Source of the DNA: Halopseudomonas pachastrellae
GTDB taxonomy: Bacteria > Pseudomonadota > Gammaproteobacteria > Pseudomonadales > Pseudomonadaceae
DNA: 64,000 nt
Direction: 5' to 3'
Assembly: GCF_900114765.1 (NCBI RefSeq)
Contig: NZ_FOUD01000021.1
Span: 1 to 64,000, forward strand
Positions 7,736 through 17,323 of this stretch are shown in pieces. Under the pieces are notes generated by a model that saw nothing but the letters and a program-made list of their open reading frames with translations, did no database searches and was not told the origin of the DNA. Every line of letters begins with the position of its first letter. Position 1 is the first letter of the stretch. The position numbers were made by a program, and so were the translations under genes.

Positions 7736-10330
7736 GTGCTTGAAGCCTATCGCAAACACGTTGAAGAGCGCGCCGCTCAGGGCGTCGTGCCCCAGCCGCT
7801 GAACGCCGAACAAACTGCAGGTCTGGTTGATCTGCTGAAAAACCCGCCGGCAGGTGAAGAAGAGTTTCTGCTCGACCTGCTCACCAATCGCGTCCCGCCG
7901 GGCGTTGACGAAGCGGCCTACGTCAAGGCTGGTTTCCTTTCCGCTGTCGCCAAGGGCGAAGCAACCTCCCCGCTGCTGACCAAAGAGCGCGCTGTTGAGC
8001 TGCTGGGCACCATGCAGGGCGGCTACAACATCGCCACTCTGGTTGAGCTGCTGGACGACGCTGCGCTGGCTGCCACCGCTGCCGAGCAACTGAAGCACAC
8101 CCTGCTGATGTTTGACGCCTTCCACGACGTTGCCGAGAAAGCCAAGGCCGGCAACGCCCACGCCAAAGCAGTCCTGCAGTCCTGGGCTGACGGCGAATGG
8201 TTCGTCAACAAGCCTGCTGTTGCTGAAAAAATCTCCCTGACCGTATTCAAGGTTCCTGGTGAGACCAACACCGACGACCTGTCTCCGGCACCTGATGCCT
8301 GGTCCCGCCCGGACATCCCGCTGCACGCTCAGGCCATGCTGAAAATGGCCCGTGACGGCATCGAGCCGTCCGAGCCGGGCGTCGTTGGCCCGCTGAAGCA
8401 AATCGAAGACGTCAAGAGCCAGGGCTTCCCGGTTGCCTACGTTGGTGACGTTGTCGGTACCGGTTCTTCCCGTAAGTCTGCTACCAACTCCGTTCTGTGG
8501 TTCTTCGGCGACGACATTCCTTACGTCCCGAACAAGCGTGGCGGTGGCTTCTGTTTCGGCACCAAGATCGCTCCTATCTTCTACAACACCATGGAAGACG
8601 CTGGCGCGCTGCCGATCGAATTCGACTGCACCGACCTGAACATGGGCGACGTCATCGACGTTTACCCCTACGAAGGCAAAGTCTGCAAGCACGGTACTGA
8701 CGACGTCATCACCACCTTCGAGCTGAAAACTCAGGTGCTGCTGGACGAAGTACGCGCCGGAGGCCGTATTCCGCTGATCATCGGTCGTGGCCTGACCGAG
8801 AAGGCCCGTGCTGAACTGGGTCTGGGCGCTTCCGACCTGTTCCGCAAGCCCGAGCAACCGGCTGATACTGGCAAGGGTTATACCCTGGCCCAGAAGATGG
8901 TTGGTAAAGCCTGTGGCGTCGAAGGTATTCGCCCCGGCACCTACTGCGAGCCGAAAATGACCACCGTCGGCTCTCAGGACACCACTGGCCCAATGACCCG
9001 CGACGAGCTGAAAGACCTGGCGTGCCTGGGCTTCTCCGCTGATCTGGTCATGCAGTCCTTCTGTCACACTGCAGCGTATCCGAAGCCGATCGACGTGACC
9101 ACTCACCACACCCTGCCCGACTTCATCCACAACCGTGGTGGTGTTGCGCTGCGTCCGGGTGACGGCATCATCCACAGCTGGCTGAACCGCATGCTGCTGC
9201 CTGATACCGTGGGTACCGGTGGTGACTCGCACACCCGTTTCCCGATGGGCATCTCCTTCCCGGCCGGTTCTGGCCTGGTTGCCTTCGCAGCAGCCACCGG
9301 CGTTATGCCGCTGGACATGCCGGAATCCGTTCTGGTTCGCTTCAAAGGCAAGATGCAGCCCGGTATCACCCTGCGTGACCTGGTACATGCCATCCCCTAC
9401 TACGCCATTCAGCAAGGCCTGCTGACTGTCGAGAAGAAAGGCAAGAAGAACATCTTCTCCGGCCGTATTCTCGAGATCGAAGGTCTGGATCACCTGACTG
9501 CCGAGCAAGCGTTCGAGCTGTCCGATGCTTCTGCTGAGCGTTCCGCTGCCGGCTGTACCATCAAGCTGAGCGAAGAGTCTGTTGCTGAATACCTGAAGTC
9601 CAACATCGTCCTGCTGCGCTGGATGATCGCCAACGGCTACCAGGATCCGCGCACTCTGGAGCGCCGCGCCAAGGCCATGGAAGAGTGGCTGGCCAACCCG
9701 AGCCTGATGGCTGCCGATGCTGACGCCGAGTACGCTGCTGTGATCGAAATCGATCTGGCTGACGTCAAGGAGCCGGTACTGTGTGCGCCGAACGACCCGG
9801 ATGATGCTCGCCTGCTGTCTGCTGTTGCTGGTCAGACCATCGATGAAGTCTTCATCGGTTCCTGCATGACCAACATCGGCCACTTCCGCGCTGCCGGTAA
9901 GCTGCTCGAGAAGAACAAAGGCGCTATCCCGACCCGTCTGTGGCTGGCTCCGCCGACCAAGATGGACCAGTACCAGCTGACCGAAGAAGGCTACTACGGC
10001 ATCTACGGCAAAGCCGGTGCGCGCATGGAAATGCCGGGCTGCTCCCTGTGCATGGGTAACCAGGCACGTGTTGCTGCCAAGTCGACCGTTGTCTCCACCT
10101 CCACCCGGAACTTCCCGAACCGTCTGGGTGATGGCGCTGACGTCTTCCTGGCTTCCGCTGAGCTGGCCTCGGTTGCGTCCATCCTGGGCAAGCTGCCGAC
10201 CGTTGACGAGTACATGGAATACGCCGCGCAGATCGACAGCATGGCGAGCGATGTCTATCGCTACATGAACTTCAACGAAATCGAGTCCTACCAGAAAGCC
10301 GCTGCGTCCATCCCGGTCGCACAGCTCTGA
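7736..10330 (+). CDS. acnB: Bifunctional aconitate hydratase 2 / 2-methylisocitrate dehydratase AcnB
   Basis: AcnB isomerises citrate to isocitrate in the TCA cycle with a [4Fe-4S] cluster. I start it at the GTG at 7736 ([16 protein letters not shown]), preceded by GAGG, giving 864 residues. This places the cluster cysteines at C710 (GSCMTN) and at C769 and C772 (CSLCMG), identical to E. coli AcnB numbering, which supports the start. An upstream in-frame ATG at 7721 would overlap the ribosome site. The HEAT-like domain is N-terminal and the swivel domain follows, the AcnB order. Dense synonymous bias produces long antisense frames that are not genes. A terminator follows directly. Confidence 0.97.
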   Translation: MLEAYRKHVEERAAQGVVPQPLNAEQTAGLVDLLKNPPAGEEEFLLDLLTNRVPPGVDEAAYVKAGFLSAVAKGEATSPLLTKERAVELLGTMQGGYNIATLVELLDDAALAATAAEQLKHTLLMFDAFHDVAEKAKAGNAHAKAVLQSWADGEWFVNKPAVAEKISLTVFKVPGETNTDDLSPAPDAWSRPDIPLHAQAMLKMARDGIEPSEPGVVGPLKQIEDVKSQGFPVAYVGDVVGTGSSRKSATNSVLWFFGDDIPYVPNKRGGGFCFGTKIAPIFYNTMEDAGALPIEFDCTDLNMGDVIDVYPYEGKVCKHGTDDVITTFELKTQVLLDEVRAGGRIPLIIGRGLTEKARAELGLGASDLFRKPEQPADTGKGYTLAQKMVGKACGVEGIRPGTYCEPKMTTVGSQDTTGPMTRDELKDLACLGFSADLVMQSFCHTAAYPKPIDVTTHHTLPDFIHNRGGVALRPGDGIIHSWLNRMLLPDTVGTGGDSHTRFPMGISFPAGSGLVAFAAATGVMPLDMPESVLVRFKGKMQPGITLRDLVHAIPYYAIQQGLLTVEKKGKKNIFSGRILEIEGLDHLTAEQAFELSDASAERSAAGCTIKLSEESVAEYLKSNIVLLRWMIANGYQDPRTLERRAKAMEEWLANPSLMAADADAEYAAVIEIDLADVKEPVLCAPNDPDDARLLSAVAGQTIDEVFIGSCMTNIGHFRAAGKLLEKNKGAIPTRLWLAPPTKMDQYQLTEEGYYGIYGKAGARMEMPGCSLCMGNQARVAAKSTVVSTSTRNFPNRLGDGADVFLASAELASVASILGKLPTVDEYMEYAAQIDSMASDVYRYMNFNEIESYQKAAASIPVAQL

Positions 10331-10341
10331 TAGCTGACCCG

Positions 10342-10372
10342 AAAAAAGCCCCGCATTAGCGGGGTTTTTTTT
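10342..10372. terminator. Terminator between acnB and the TetR gene
   Basis: The stem CCCCGC / GCGGGG is extended by six A-T pairs and followed by eight T residues on the plus strand, with an A run on the other side. It ends acnB and can also end the convergent TetR gene. Confidence 0.9.
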
Positions 10373-10414
10373 GGCTTTTTGTCAGCGCGCCATTGTCAGG
10401 CAAGGGCTAAGCCC

Positions 10415-11023
10415 TTACTCCAGCAGCGAAGCGCCAAGCTTGAGCGCCGTTTCGGTCACCGTCTCCACCGAATGCACATATCCGCTCGCCATCCAGTGCA
10501 GGGCGATATGGATAACCCCGCCAAGAATGCCGGCTTGGAGCATTTCGTCGAAGTGCTCGCCCGGATGCGCAAGCGCGCGGGTCATGTCCTCACTGCTTGC
10601 CTTCAGTGCCTGGTCGATCGCCTCGTCGACCGCAGGGCTGATACCCCGAATGTCGACAAACAACAGTCGAGCCAGCTTGGGGTTGTCACGCAGGTAGCTG
10701 AAATACGCATGCAGCATCGCCCTGCTGCGCTCCATCCGGTCCTCACCCGCAGCCTGGGCCGCAGCCATATTGCGTTCGCGCACCTTGCGAGCGGCCTGCT
10801 CGTAGCACGCAATCAGCAACTCGTCGCTGTGGCCGAAGGATTCGTAGAAGTAGCGCTGAGTTAGCCCTGCCGCATCGCAGACCTGCTTCACTCCCGAATG
10901 ACGGTAACCGTATTCGCCGTAAACCTGGATTGCAGCATCGATAAGCTGCTGGCGGCGCACAGCACGGCGCTCTTCGGTTGAGGAGCCGCGATAGCGACGT
11001 TTGACTGAGGTGGCTGTATTCAT
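10415..11023 (-). CDS. TetR-family transcriptional regulator
   Basis: The 202-residue protein has a TetR helix-turn-helix at about residues 20-65 (RRQQLIDAAIQVYGEYG, then VKQVCDAAGLTQRYFYESF). The remaining helical part is a ligand-binding and dimer domain. The ATG at 11023 is chosen; a TTG ten codons upstream is possible. It lies divergent, 83 bp from the monooxygenase operon, so it probably represses that operon and itself until a hydrophobic substrate or ketone binds. The inducer is not known. Confidence 0.9.
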   Translation of the reverse strand: MNTATSVKRRYRGSSTEERRAVRRQQLIDAAIQVYGEYGYRHSGVKQVCDAAGLTQRYFYESFGHSDELLIACYEQAARKVRERNMAAAQAAGEDRMERSRAMLHAYFSYLRDNPKLARLLFVDIRGISPAVDEAIDQALKASSEDMTRALAHPGEHFDEMLQAGILGGVIHIALHWMASGYVHSVETVTETALKLGASLLE

Positions 11024-11106
11024 GCAATGAATTCTGACAACAGGAATTGCCAAAGAGTATATGACAATCTAGATTGTCACCACTGCCCACGTGACGGGAA
11101 ACCACA

Positions 11107-12579
11107 ATGACACAAGAACAACAAGCATTTGAACCTGTACCACTGGACGTACTGATCATCGGTGCGGGCCTTTCCGGCATCGGTGCCGCACACGCGCTGA
11201 GCGACAAGTGTCCGGACAAGCGCTACCTCATTTTGGAGCGCCGGCAAGCCATTGGCGGCACCTGGGACCTGTTTCGCTATCCCGGTATTCGCTCAGATTC
11301 TGACATGTATACCCTCAGCTACAGCTACAAACCCTGGAGCAACCGCAAGGCGATTGCGGACGGGCCGGACATCAAACGCTATATCGAAGAAATTGCCGAA
11401 GACTCCGGCGCGATTCACAACATTCGCTTCCAGCGACGAGTAGTGTCTGCCAACTGGTCGAGTCAGCGCTCGCGCTGGGAAGTTGTTGCCAAGGCGACCG
11501 ACGGCTCTGGGGCCGAGCACGAAGAGCACTACGAGGCGCGTTTTCTGTTCTCCTGCTCTGGTTATTACAGTTACGACGAAGGCTACCGCCCGGACTTCCC
11601 CAACGAGCAAAACTTCAAGGGGCAAATCATTCACCCGCAATTCTGGCCAGAAGATCTGGATTACGCGGGCAAGCGTGTCGTAGTGATCGGCAGTGGTGCC
11701 ACCGCTGTGACGCTGATTCCAGCCATGGCCAAGACGGCGGCCCACGTGACTATGCTGCAACGTTCACCCAGCTACGTGGTCGCCCGGCCCCAGCGAGATG
11801 GTATAGCTCAGTCGCTGCAGAAGTGGCTGCCACTGCAAGCGGCACACTCGCTGACGCGCTGGAAAAACATCTTTCTCACCCAGTTCTTCTACAAAATCGC
11901 ACGCAACCGGCCGGACCAGTTCAAGCAGCGTGTTTTGCACATGGTCAAAACTCAAGTCGGCGACGTTGACATGAAACACTTCACCCCGGACTACAAGCCG
12001 TGGGACCAGCGCGTATGCGCTGTTCCGGATGGCGACCTGTTCAGGGATGTGCGGGCCGGCCGTGCCAGCGTCGTGACCGATACCATTGAGACGTTTATTG
12101 AAAATGGAATTCGCCTGAACTCAGGCCAAGAGCTGGAAGCCGATATCATCGTCACGGCGACAGGCTTGAAAGTAAACGCACTGGGCGATGTTGTCCTGAC
12201 CGTCGATGGCACGCCGATGCTGTTCAATGAGCGCATGTCCTACAAGGGCATGATGCTCAGTGATGTGCCCAACATGCTCGTCACCTTCGGCTATACCAAC
12301 GCGTCCTGGACGCTCAAGGCCGAGCTGACTGCCGACTACGCCTGCCGCCTGCTGCGCTACATGGACAAGCACAACTACCGCGAGGCAGTAGTCAGACGCG
12401 ACGCGTCCGTTCAGGAGCAGCCCTTCCTAGACTTTACCTCTGGCTACGTTCAGCGCGCGGCGAATGTATTGCCCAAGCAAGGCGACCGCGCGCCGTGGCA
12501 GGTTCATCAGAACTACCTGAAGGACAAGCTGGCCATTCAGTATGGCCGTATCGATGACGGCGTCATGCAGTTTCAATAA
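11107..12579 (+). CDS. Flavin-containing monooxygenase, Baeyer-Villiger type (AlmA/EthA-like)
   Basis: The 490-residue enzyme has an N-terminal FAD fold (IIGAGLSGIG from residue 18) and the GGTWDLFRYPGIRSDSD segment typical of this class. The fingerprint F-x-G-x3-H-x3-W-P is seen in FKGQIIHPQFWP (residues 170-181), marking type I Baeyer-Villiger monooxygenases. A second Rossmann motif for NADPH follows (VVIGSGATA, about residue 193). Such enzymes insert oxygen into ketones or oxidise long alkanes. It heads a three-gene operon with an SDR and a hydrolase, an order also found in other Pseudomonas. Substrate is inferred only as hydrophobic. Confidence 0.88.
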   Translation: MTQEQQAFEPVPLDVLIIGAGLSGIGAAHALSDKCPDKRYLILERRQAIGGTWDLFRYPGIRSDSDMYTLSYSYKPWSNRKAIADGPDIKRYIEEIAEDSGAIHNIRFQRRVVSANWSSQRSRWEVVAKATDGSGAEHEEHYEARFLFSCSGYYSYDEGYRPDFPNEQNFKGQIIHPQFWPEDLDYAGKRVVVIGSGATAVTLIPAMAKTAAHVTMLQRSPSYVVARPQRDGIAQSLQKWLPLQAAHSLTRWKNIFLTQFFYKIARNRPDQFKQRVLHMVKTQVGDVDMKHFTPDYKPWDQRVCAVPDGDLFRDVRAGRASVVTDTIETFIENGIRLNSGQELEADIIVTATGLKVNALGDVVLTVDGTPMLFNERMSYKGMMLSDVPNMLVTFGYTNASWTLKAELTADYACRLLRYMDKHNYREAVVRRDASVQEQPFLDFTSGYVQRAANVLPKQGDRAPWQVHQNYLKDKLAIQYGRIDDGVMQFQ

Positions 12580-12594
12580 CAAGGATAAGAATCC

Positions 12595-13410
12595 ATGCAG
12601 ACCAAAGAGTGTGTAGCAGTACTGACAGGGGCAGGGAGCGGTATTGGTCGTGCGTTGGCGAGCGCGCTGGCGCAATCGGGATGTCACCTGGCGCTGGCGG
12701 ACGTGAATGCCGTCGCGCTGGCTGAAACGGCAGCACAAGTAAGGGCGCTGGGCGTCAGAGTCAGCGAGCATACTCTCGACGTTGCCGACCGCAGCGCTGT
12801 AGCCGCCCTGCCCGACGCTGTCATCGCAGCCCACGGTCAGGTCGATCTCTTGATCAATAATGCAGGCGTTGCCTTGGGCGGCACGTTCGACCAGGTCAGC
12901 GTTGAGAACTTTGACTGGCTGATGCGTATCAACTTTGACGCCGTTGTAACCATGTGCCGGGCTTTTCTACCGCTGCTGCGTCAGCGCCCGGAAGCTCGTA
13001 TCGTGAACCTGTCCAGCCTGTTTGGCTTGATCACGCCTGCAGGCCAGACGGCCTACTGTGCGAGCAAATTCGCCGTGCGGGGCTTTTCGAATGCCTTGCG
13101 CCTTGAACTCAACGACAGCAATGTTGGCGTTACCGTGGTGCACCCCGGCGGTGTCGCCACAGCCATTGCAACCAGCGCGCGTCCTGCCGAAGGCAGCAGC
13201 GAGGCCGGCCAGGCCCGCAAGCTGGCACGAGCCAAACGCCTGTTGCGTATGCCACCGGCCCGTGCAGCCGAGATTATTCTCAGGGGCATTGAGCGTAACA
13301 AATCCCGAGTGATCGTGGGCAACGACGCACTGATTCTGTCCTGGCTAGAACGGCTGATGCCGGTGAGCTACTGGCGTTTGCTGCCCGGCCTGGCTTCAAA
13401 CAACGACTAA
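12595..13410 (+). CDS. Short-chain dehydrogenase/reductase
   Basis: The 271-residue SDR has the cofactor motif TGAGSGIG (residues 11-18), the NNAG motif, the catalytic serine in NLSSLFG and the YCASK active site. It starts 15 bp after the monooxygenase, with AAGGATAAG as ribosome site, so the two are one transcript. It probably interconverts an alcohol and a ketone, feeding or using the monooxygenase product. The C-terminal extension of about 60 residues (RLLRMPPARAAEIILRGIER) is common in SDRs near lipid-handling genes. Confidence 0.9.
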   Translation: MQTKECVAVLTGAGSGIGRALASALAQSGCHLALADVNAVALAETAAQVRALGVRVSEHTLDVADRSAVAALPDAVIAAHGQVDLLINNAGVALGGTFDQVSVENFDWLMRINFDAVVTMCRAFLPLLRQRPEARIVNLSSLFGLITPAGQTAYCASKFAVRGFSNALRLELNDSNVGVTVVHPGGVATAIATSARPAEGSSEAGQARKLARAKRLLRMPPARAAEIILRGIERNKSRVIVGNDALILSWLERLMPVSYWRLLPGLASNND

Positions 13411-13436
13411 CGGCTCCACGCAAAAGGCAACTGAAC

Positions 13437-14393
13437 GTGAACACTCTGTTTATGACACTGTTGGTGCTGATCGGGCTCACGCTGCTTGGTCTGTTTCTCT
13501 ACACCCTTTTCGTCGCCAAGCGGATTGAATTGGGCATGCCCCCTGAGGGCAGCTTCATCACCATCATGGGCAACCGTATCCACTACGTGGAGCAAGGTTC
13601 TGGGCCGGATACGATACTACTGATTCATGGTCTGACCGGCGTTGTGCAGAATTTTGGCTACGGCCTGATCGACGAGCTGGCCAAAACTCACCGGGTAATT
13701 GCTATCGACCGGCCGGGCAGCGGCTACTCGGTACGACCTGACTCCGCATCTGCATCCCTGACCGTCCAGGCAGACGTGGTTGCCGGTGTCATTGATGCCT
13801 TGCATCTTGGCAAGCCTCTGCTGGTTGGGCACTCGCTGGGCGGAGCCGTGTCCCTGGCCACAGGGCTACGGCACCCTGACAAGGTGCGTGGCCTGGCGCT
13901 CATTGCACCGCTGACACATATGCCCTCGCACGTATCCGACGCCTTCGCCGCGCTGACCATTCGCTACAACTGGCTGCGCAAACTGGTTGGCTGGACACTG
14001 GCAGTGCCGCTGTCCATCCGCAAACGCGAACAGGTGCTCGGGGTAGTCTTTGGCCCGGAGCAGGCGCCCAAGGACTTCCCCATTCGCGGTGGCGGGCTGT
14101 TGGGCTTGCGTCCAAGCCACTTCATTGCTGCCTCTCGGGATCTCACCGCTCTGGAGGAGGTGCTGCCACAGATGCAACAGCGCTACGACGATCTGCAGTT
14201 GCCCATTGGTATTCTGTATGGGCGTGACGACCGTATCCTCGACCCGCAGGAACAAGGCCAGACGCTGGCAGACCGCCTGGACAATGTGGAGCTGACGCTG
14301 ATCGAGGGTGGGCATATGCTGCCGATTACCCAGCCAGAGGCGTGTCTGACGTTTATCCGTGCGCGCCTGCAAGCCATCCCCGCCGCGGCTTGA
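13437..14393 (+). CDS. Membrane-anchored alpha/beta hydrolase
   Basis: The protein is 318 residues and begins with GTG. A hydrophobic N-terminal segment (about residues 3-25) is a likely membrane anchor. The hydrolase core shows the oxyanion region LLIHGLTG, the nucleophile GHSLGG, the acid in YGRDDRIL and the histidine in EGGHMLP, so the triad is complete. It lies 26 bp after the SDR gene. In the operon it would hydrolyse the ester made by a Baeyer-Villiger monooxygenase; this is inference from gene order. Confidence 0.88.
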   Translation: MNTLFMTLLVLIGLTLLGLFLYTLFVAKRIELGMPPEGSFITIMGNRIHYVEQGSGPDTILLIHGLTGVVQNFGYGLIDELAKTHRVIAIDRPGSGYSVRPDSASASLTVQADVVAGVIDALHLGKPLLVGHSLGGAVSLATGLRHPDKVRGLALIAPLTHMPSHVSDAFAALTIRYNWLRKLVGWTLAVPLSIRKREQVLGVVFGPEQAPKDFPIRGGGLLGLRPSHFIAASRDLTALEEVLPQMQQRYDDLQLPIGILYGRDDRILDPQEQGQTLADRLDNVELTLIEGGHMLPITQPEACLTFIRARLQAIPAAA

Positions 14394-14400
14394 GGCTCTT

Positions 14401-14428
14401 GGCGAGTGTGATGCAGATCACGCTCGCC
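14401..14428. promoter_or_regulatory. CRP/Vfr-like site within a 12-bp inverted repeat
   Basis: TGTGATGCAGATCACG (14407-14422) closely matches the CRP half-site pattern TGTGA-N6-TCACA. It sits in a longer inverted repeat, GGCGAGTGTGAT / ATCACGCTCGCC, with one G-T wobble. It lies about 90 bp before the small lipoprotein gene and just after the hydrolase stop, so it could be an operator, a hairpin at the operon end, or both. Confidence 0.5.
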
Positions 14429-14511
14429 GCCCCGTCAGTGAACCTTTGGCGACATACTTCTGTCACAAGCTGTGTATTTGGTAAACACAACTATGTGCAA
14501 GGAGTAGTCAC

Positions 14512-14730
14512 ATGAAACAGTTGAAACTGATCTCTATCGCCATTCTCGCCCTGTTTGCCCTTACCGCGTGCGGCAACGACTATCTGGTTCGCACCACTGA
14601 TGGTCAGATCATGGAGGCCGAGGACAAGCCGGAAATTGATGAGGAAACCGGCATGATGGAATACGAGGACGCGACAGATCGCGACCGTCAGATTCCGCAG
14701 GATGAGGTTAAGGAAATCATTGAGCGTTAA
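14512..14730 (+). CDS. Small YgdI/YgdR-type lipoprotein (DUF903)
   Basis: The 72-residue protein has a signal peptide ending in the lipobox LTAC (cysteine at residue 20), so it is a lipoprotein. The mature part carries DYLVRTTDGQIMEAEDKP, the short SH3-like DUF903 domain of E. coli YgdI and YgdR. The acidic end (EDATDRDRQIPQDEVKEI) fits the family. The ribosome site AAGGAG is well placed. Function of the family is unknown. Confidence 0.88.
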   Translation: MKQLKLISIAILALFALTACGNDYLVRTTDGQIMEAEDKPEIDEETGMMEYEDATDRDRQIPQDEVKEIIER

Positions 14731-14739
14731 TCAAACAAG

Positions 14740-14766
14740 AAAAGGCCGCCAACGCGGCCTTTTTTA
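14740..14766. terminator. Terminator after the lipoprotein gene
   Basis: The stem AAAAGGCCGC / GCGGCCTTTT closes a 4-nt loop and is followed by a T run. It separates the lipoprotein gene from the convergent TonB-receptor gene. Confidence 0.9.
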
Positions 14767-14788
14767 CGGCTGAGGCCTGAGTTCAGGC

Positions 14789-17236
14789 TTACCAGTTATA
14801 GGTCACCGAGCCGGTCACGCTACGCCCCTCCCCCCAATAACAGCCCAACGCCGAGATGCAGGTTGAGATGTATTCCCGGTCAGTCAGGTTGTTGGCGCTC
14901 AGCTGCAGTGTCACGCCATTGTCTGAGCCCATCGCTTTGGCCACATCGTAGCTCACACTGGCATCAAACAGCGTCACGCTGTCGGTCTCATAGAGATTGG
15001 CGGTTTCGCCGTAAGACTCGCCGATGTAACGCGCGCCGCCACCCAGGCCAAGGCCACGCAGCAGACCCTGCTCTACGCCGTAGGCCAACCAGAGGCTGCC
15101 TTGCTTGTTGGGCACGAAGGGTTGCTCGTTACCTTTAATGGCGGGGTTGCCGTCACGGGTGATCTCGCTGTCGGCAAGGGTATAGGAGGCCAACGCCTGC
15201 AAACCCTGGGTCAGCTCCACCTTGGCCTCCAGCTCCACGCCGCGCATGCGTACCTCGCCGGTCTGTGAGCGCTCGTTGGTCAGCAGGTCGCGGGTCAACA
15301 CATTCTGCTGGGTCAGCTCATAGGCAGAGAGTGTCCACAGACTGTTGCCATCCAGCGGCTGAAAGCGCAGGCCAAGCTCATACTGTTTGCCCTCGGTCGG
15401 CTCCAGTGCGTTGCCGCCGGCATCGGTGCCACTGGTTGGCAGAAATGACTCGCTGTAGCTGACGTAGGGTGCCAGCCCGTTATCAAACTCGTACACCAGA
15501 CCAATACGCCCGCTGAACGCTTCGTCGCGCTGATCAACACTGGTTTTGCTGCCGGCAACGATATTGCGGGTTGTATTGTCGGCGTCCGCCAGGTCATAGC
15601 GGCCGGCCAGGTGCAGGGTAAAGCCGTTGATGGCAATCTCATCCTGCAGGTAGGCGCCGACCTGGTAGCGGTCCTGTTCGCGCCGTGTGGTTAGCGGCGG
15701 TTTTACCGCATCGCCGGTATAGGCAAGCGTGCCGAGATCGATGGGGCTGACGTTGAGTCCATCAAAGTGCTCATCATAGGTGCCCCGCTCCAGTTGGTAG
15801 TCCAGCCCCAGCAGTACCTTGTGGTCGGCCTGCCCCAGCCTGAAGCTGGCCAGCGCCTGGTTATCCAGTGTCAGCGAGTCAGAGTCTTCCGGGAAGGCCC
15901 AGGCATAGCGCACCAAGTCGTTGCCCGCCAGCGCGGCGCCCTGCACCCGCTGAGTGTCGGTATCGACCCGGGCCAGACGCAGATTCTGCCGCAGCGTCCA
16001 CACCTCGTTCAGGCGGTGTTCAAGTTCATAGCCCAGAAACATCTGTTCGTTGGTGAATTGGTCGTAACCGGGCTCGCCGATAAAGGTATCAGGGCCCAGC
16101 TTGCCCCAGGGCGCGCCGCCGTAGAGGGTGCCTTGGGCCGGCAACGCGGGCGGTGCTCCACCACCGTCGGCATCGATCTTTTGATAGTGCGCCAGCAGGG
16201 TCAGCTCGGTATTCTCACCCAGCTGCAGGGATAGCGAGGGAGCCAGCAGCTGACGTTCTTCACCGACATGGTCGACCTGAGAGTCGGCATTACGCAGCAG
16301 CGCGACCATGCGATAGCGCACCCGCCCCTGCTCATCCAGTGGGCCGCCCAGGTCCAGTCCAGCCTCGCGGTGCTCATGACTGCCGTACTCAACGTGCACT
16401 TCGCCTTGCGTGCGCTCGGTCGGGCGTTTACTGACCATGTTCAGCAGGCCGCCCGGCGTGGACTGGCCATAAAGCACCGAGCCCGGCCCCTTGAGCACCT
16501 CTACCCGCTCAAGCAGAAAAGGGTCGATACGAGGCTGAGCGTAGCCCAGCACACCAAAGGGCAGGCGCAGGCCGTCCATGAAACGCCCCGGGTTGAAGCC
16601 ACGCACCATAAACCAGTCGTGGCGCATGTCGGTATTGCCATACTGGCTGACCACTCCCGGCGTGTATTGCAGGGCTTGGGCCAGATCACCGGCGCCGCGC
16701 GCCTCAATCTCTTCGCGGGTCACCACACTGACAGCCTGCGGCGTGGCCAGCAGGTCGGTTCCGGTTTTGGTCGCGCTCAGGCTGCTGCGCGCCACTACGC
16801 CACCGACCGGGGCGGTGGGGTCTGCAGCTACCCGTTCACCCGTCACCAGCAGTACGCCAAGCATGGCGCTGTCAGCGCCGCTATCAGCCGGAACAACGAT
16901 ATACACACCCTGCCCCTGCTCGACGGCCTGCAGGCCGGTGCCGCTAAGTAGCAGGGCAAAACCAGCGGCAACGCTGTACTCGCCGGCAATCTGCGGCGCG
17001 CGCAGATTGGCCAGTTGCGCGGCATCAAACTGCACGCTGACGCCGGCCTGGCGGGCGAAGCCGGTCAACGCGCCAGCGAGATCACCGGCTGGCACCTGGT
17101 AATGCTGTGTAATCGGTGCACCAGCGTCAGCCGCCTGTACCAGAGGCGCAGCGACGCTGCTCAGGCCAATGGCCAGAGCCAGCGGTGCAATTCGGGCGCG
17201 CTGCATGCGAGCGGCGGATAAGGAAAAGCCTGCCAT
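14789..17236 (-). CDS. TonB-dependent siderophore receptor with signalling domain
   Basis: The start at 17236 has an AAGGAG site and gives 815 residues. A signal peptide is followed by an STN (secretin/TonB N-terminal) signalling domain (YQVPAGDLAGALTGFARQAG) as in FpvA- and FecA-type transducers. The plug domain includes ATKTGTDLLATPQAVSVVT and VEVLKGPGSVLYGQSTPGG. The beta-barrel ends in aromatic W. The paired cysteines in STCISALGCYWGEG resemble hydroxamate (ferrichrome-type) receptors. Together with the FecR and sigma genes upstream it forms a cell-surface signalling cassette. The ligand is inferred as a ferric siderophore. Confidence 0.92.
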   Translation of the reverse strand: MAGFSLSAARMQRARIAPLALAIGLSSVAAPLVQAADAGAPITQHYQVPAGDLAGALTGFARQAGVSVQFDAAQLANLRAPQIAGEYSVAAGFALLLSGTGLQAVEQGQGVYIVVPADSGADSAMLGVLLVTGERVAADPTAPVGGVVARSSLSATKTGTDLLATPQAVSVVTREEIEARGAGDLAQALQYTPGVVSQYGNTDMRHDWFMVRGFNPGRFMDGLRLPFGVLGYAQPRIDPFLLERVEVLKGPGSVLYGQSTPGGLLNMVSKRPTERTQGEVHVEYGSHEHREAGLDLGGPLDEQGRVRYRMVALLRNADSQVDHVGEERQLLAPSLSLQLGENTELTLLAHYQKIDADGGGAPPALPAQGTLYGGAPWGKLGPDTFIGEPGYDQFTNEQMFLGYELEHRLNEVWTLRQNLRLARVDTDTQRVQGAALAGNDLVRYAWAFPEDSDSLTLDNQALASFRLGQADHKVLLGLDYQLERGTYDEHFDGLNVSPIDLGTLAYTGDAVKPPLTTRREQDRYQVGAYLQDEIAINGFTLHLAGRYDLADADNTTRNIVAGSKTSVDQRDEAFSGRIGLVYEFDNGLAPYVSYSESFLPTSGTDAGGNALEPTEGKQYELGLRFQPLDGNSLWTLSAYELTQQNVLTRDLLTNERSQTGEVRMRGVELEAKVELTQGLQALASYTLADSEITRDGNPAIKGNEQPFVPNKQGSLWLAYGVEQGLLRGLGLGGGARYIGESYGETANLYETDSVTLFDASVSYDVAKAMGSDNGVTLQLSANNLTDREYISTCISALGCYWGEGRSVTGSVTYNW

Positions 17237-17323
17237 CTCAAGGACTCCTTTCAAGCGAAGCGAATGATTGTCCCTGTAGAAGACACGCGAGCCGCCCAAA
17301 GGGGACAGCCCGGATGAAAAAAC

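Noticed and set aside
7691-9883. A 730-codon frame on the minus strand opposite acnB
   Set aside because: It is an exact antisense shadow of acnB, whose strong codon bias avoids stops on the other strand. It has no family similarity, and acnB is certain.
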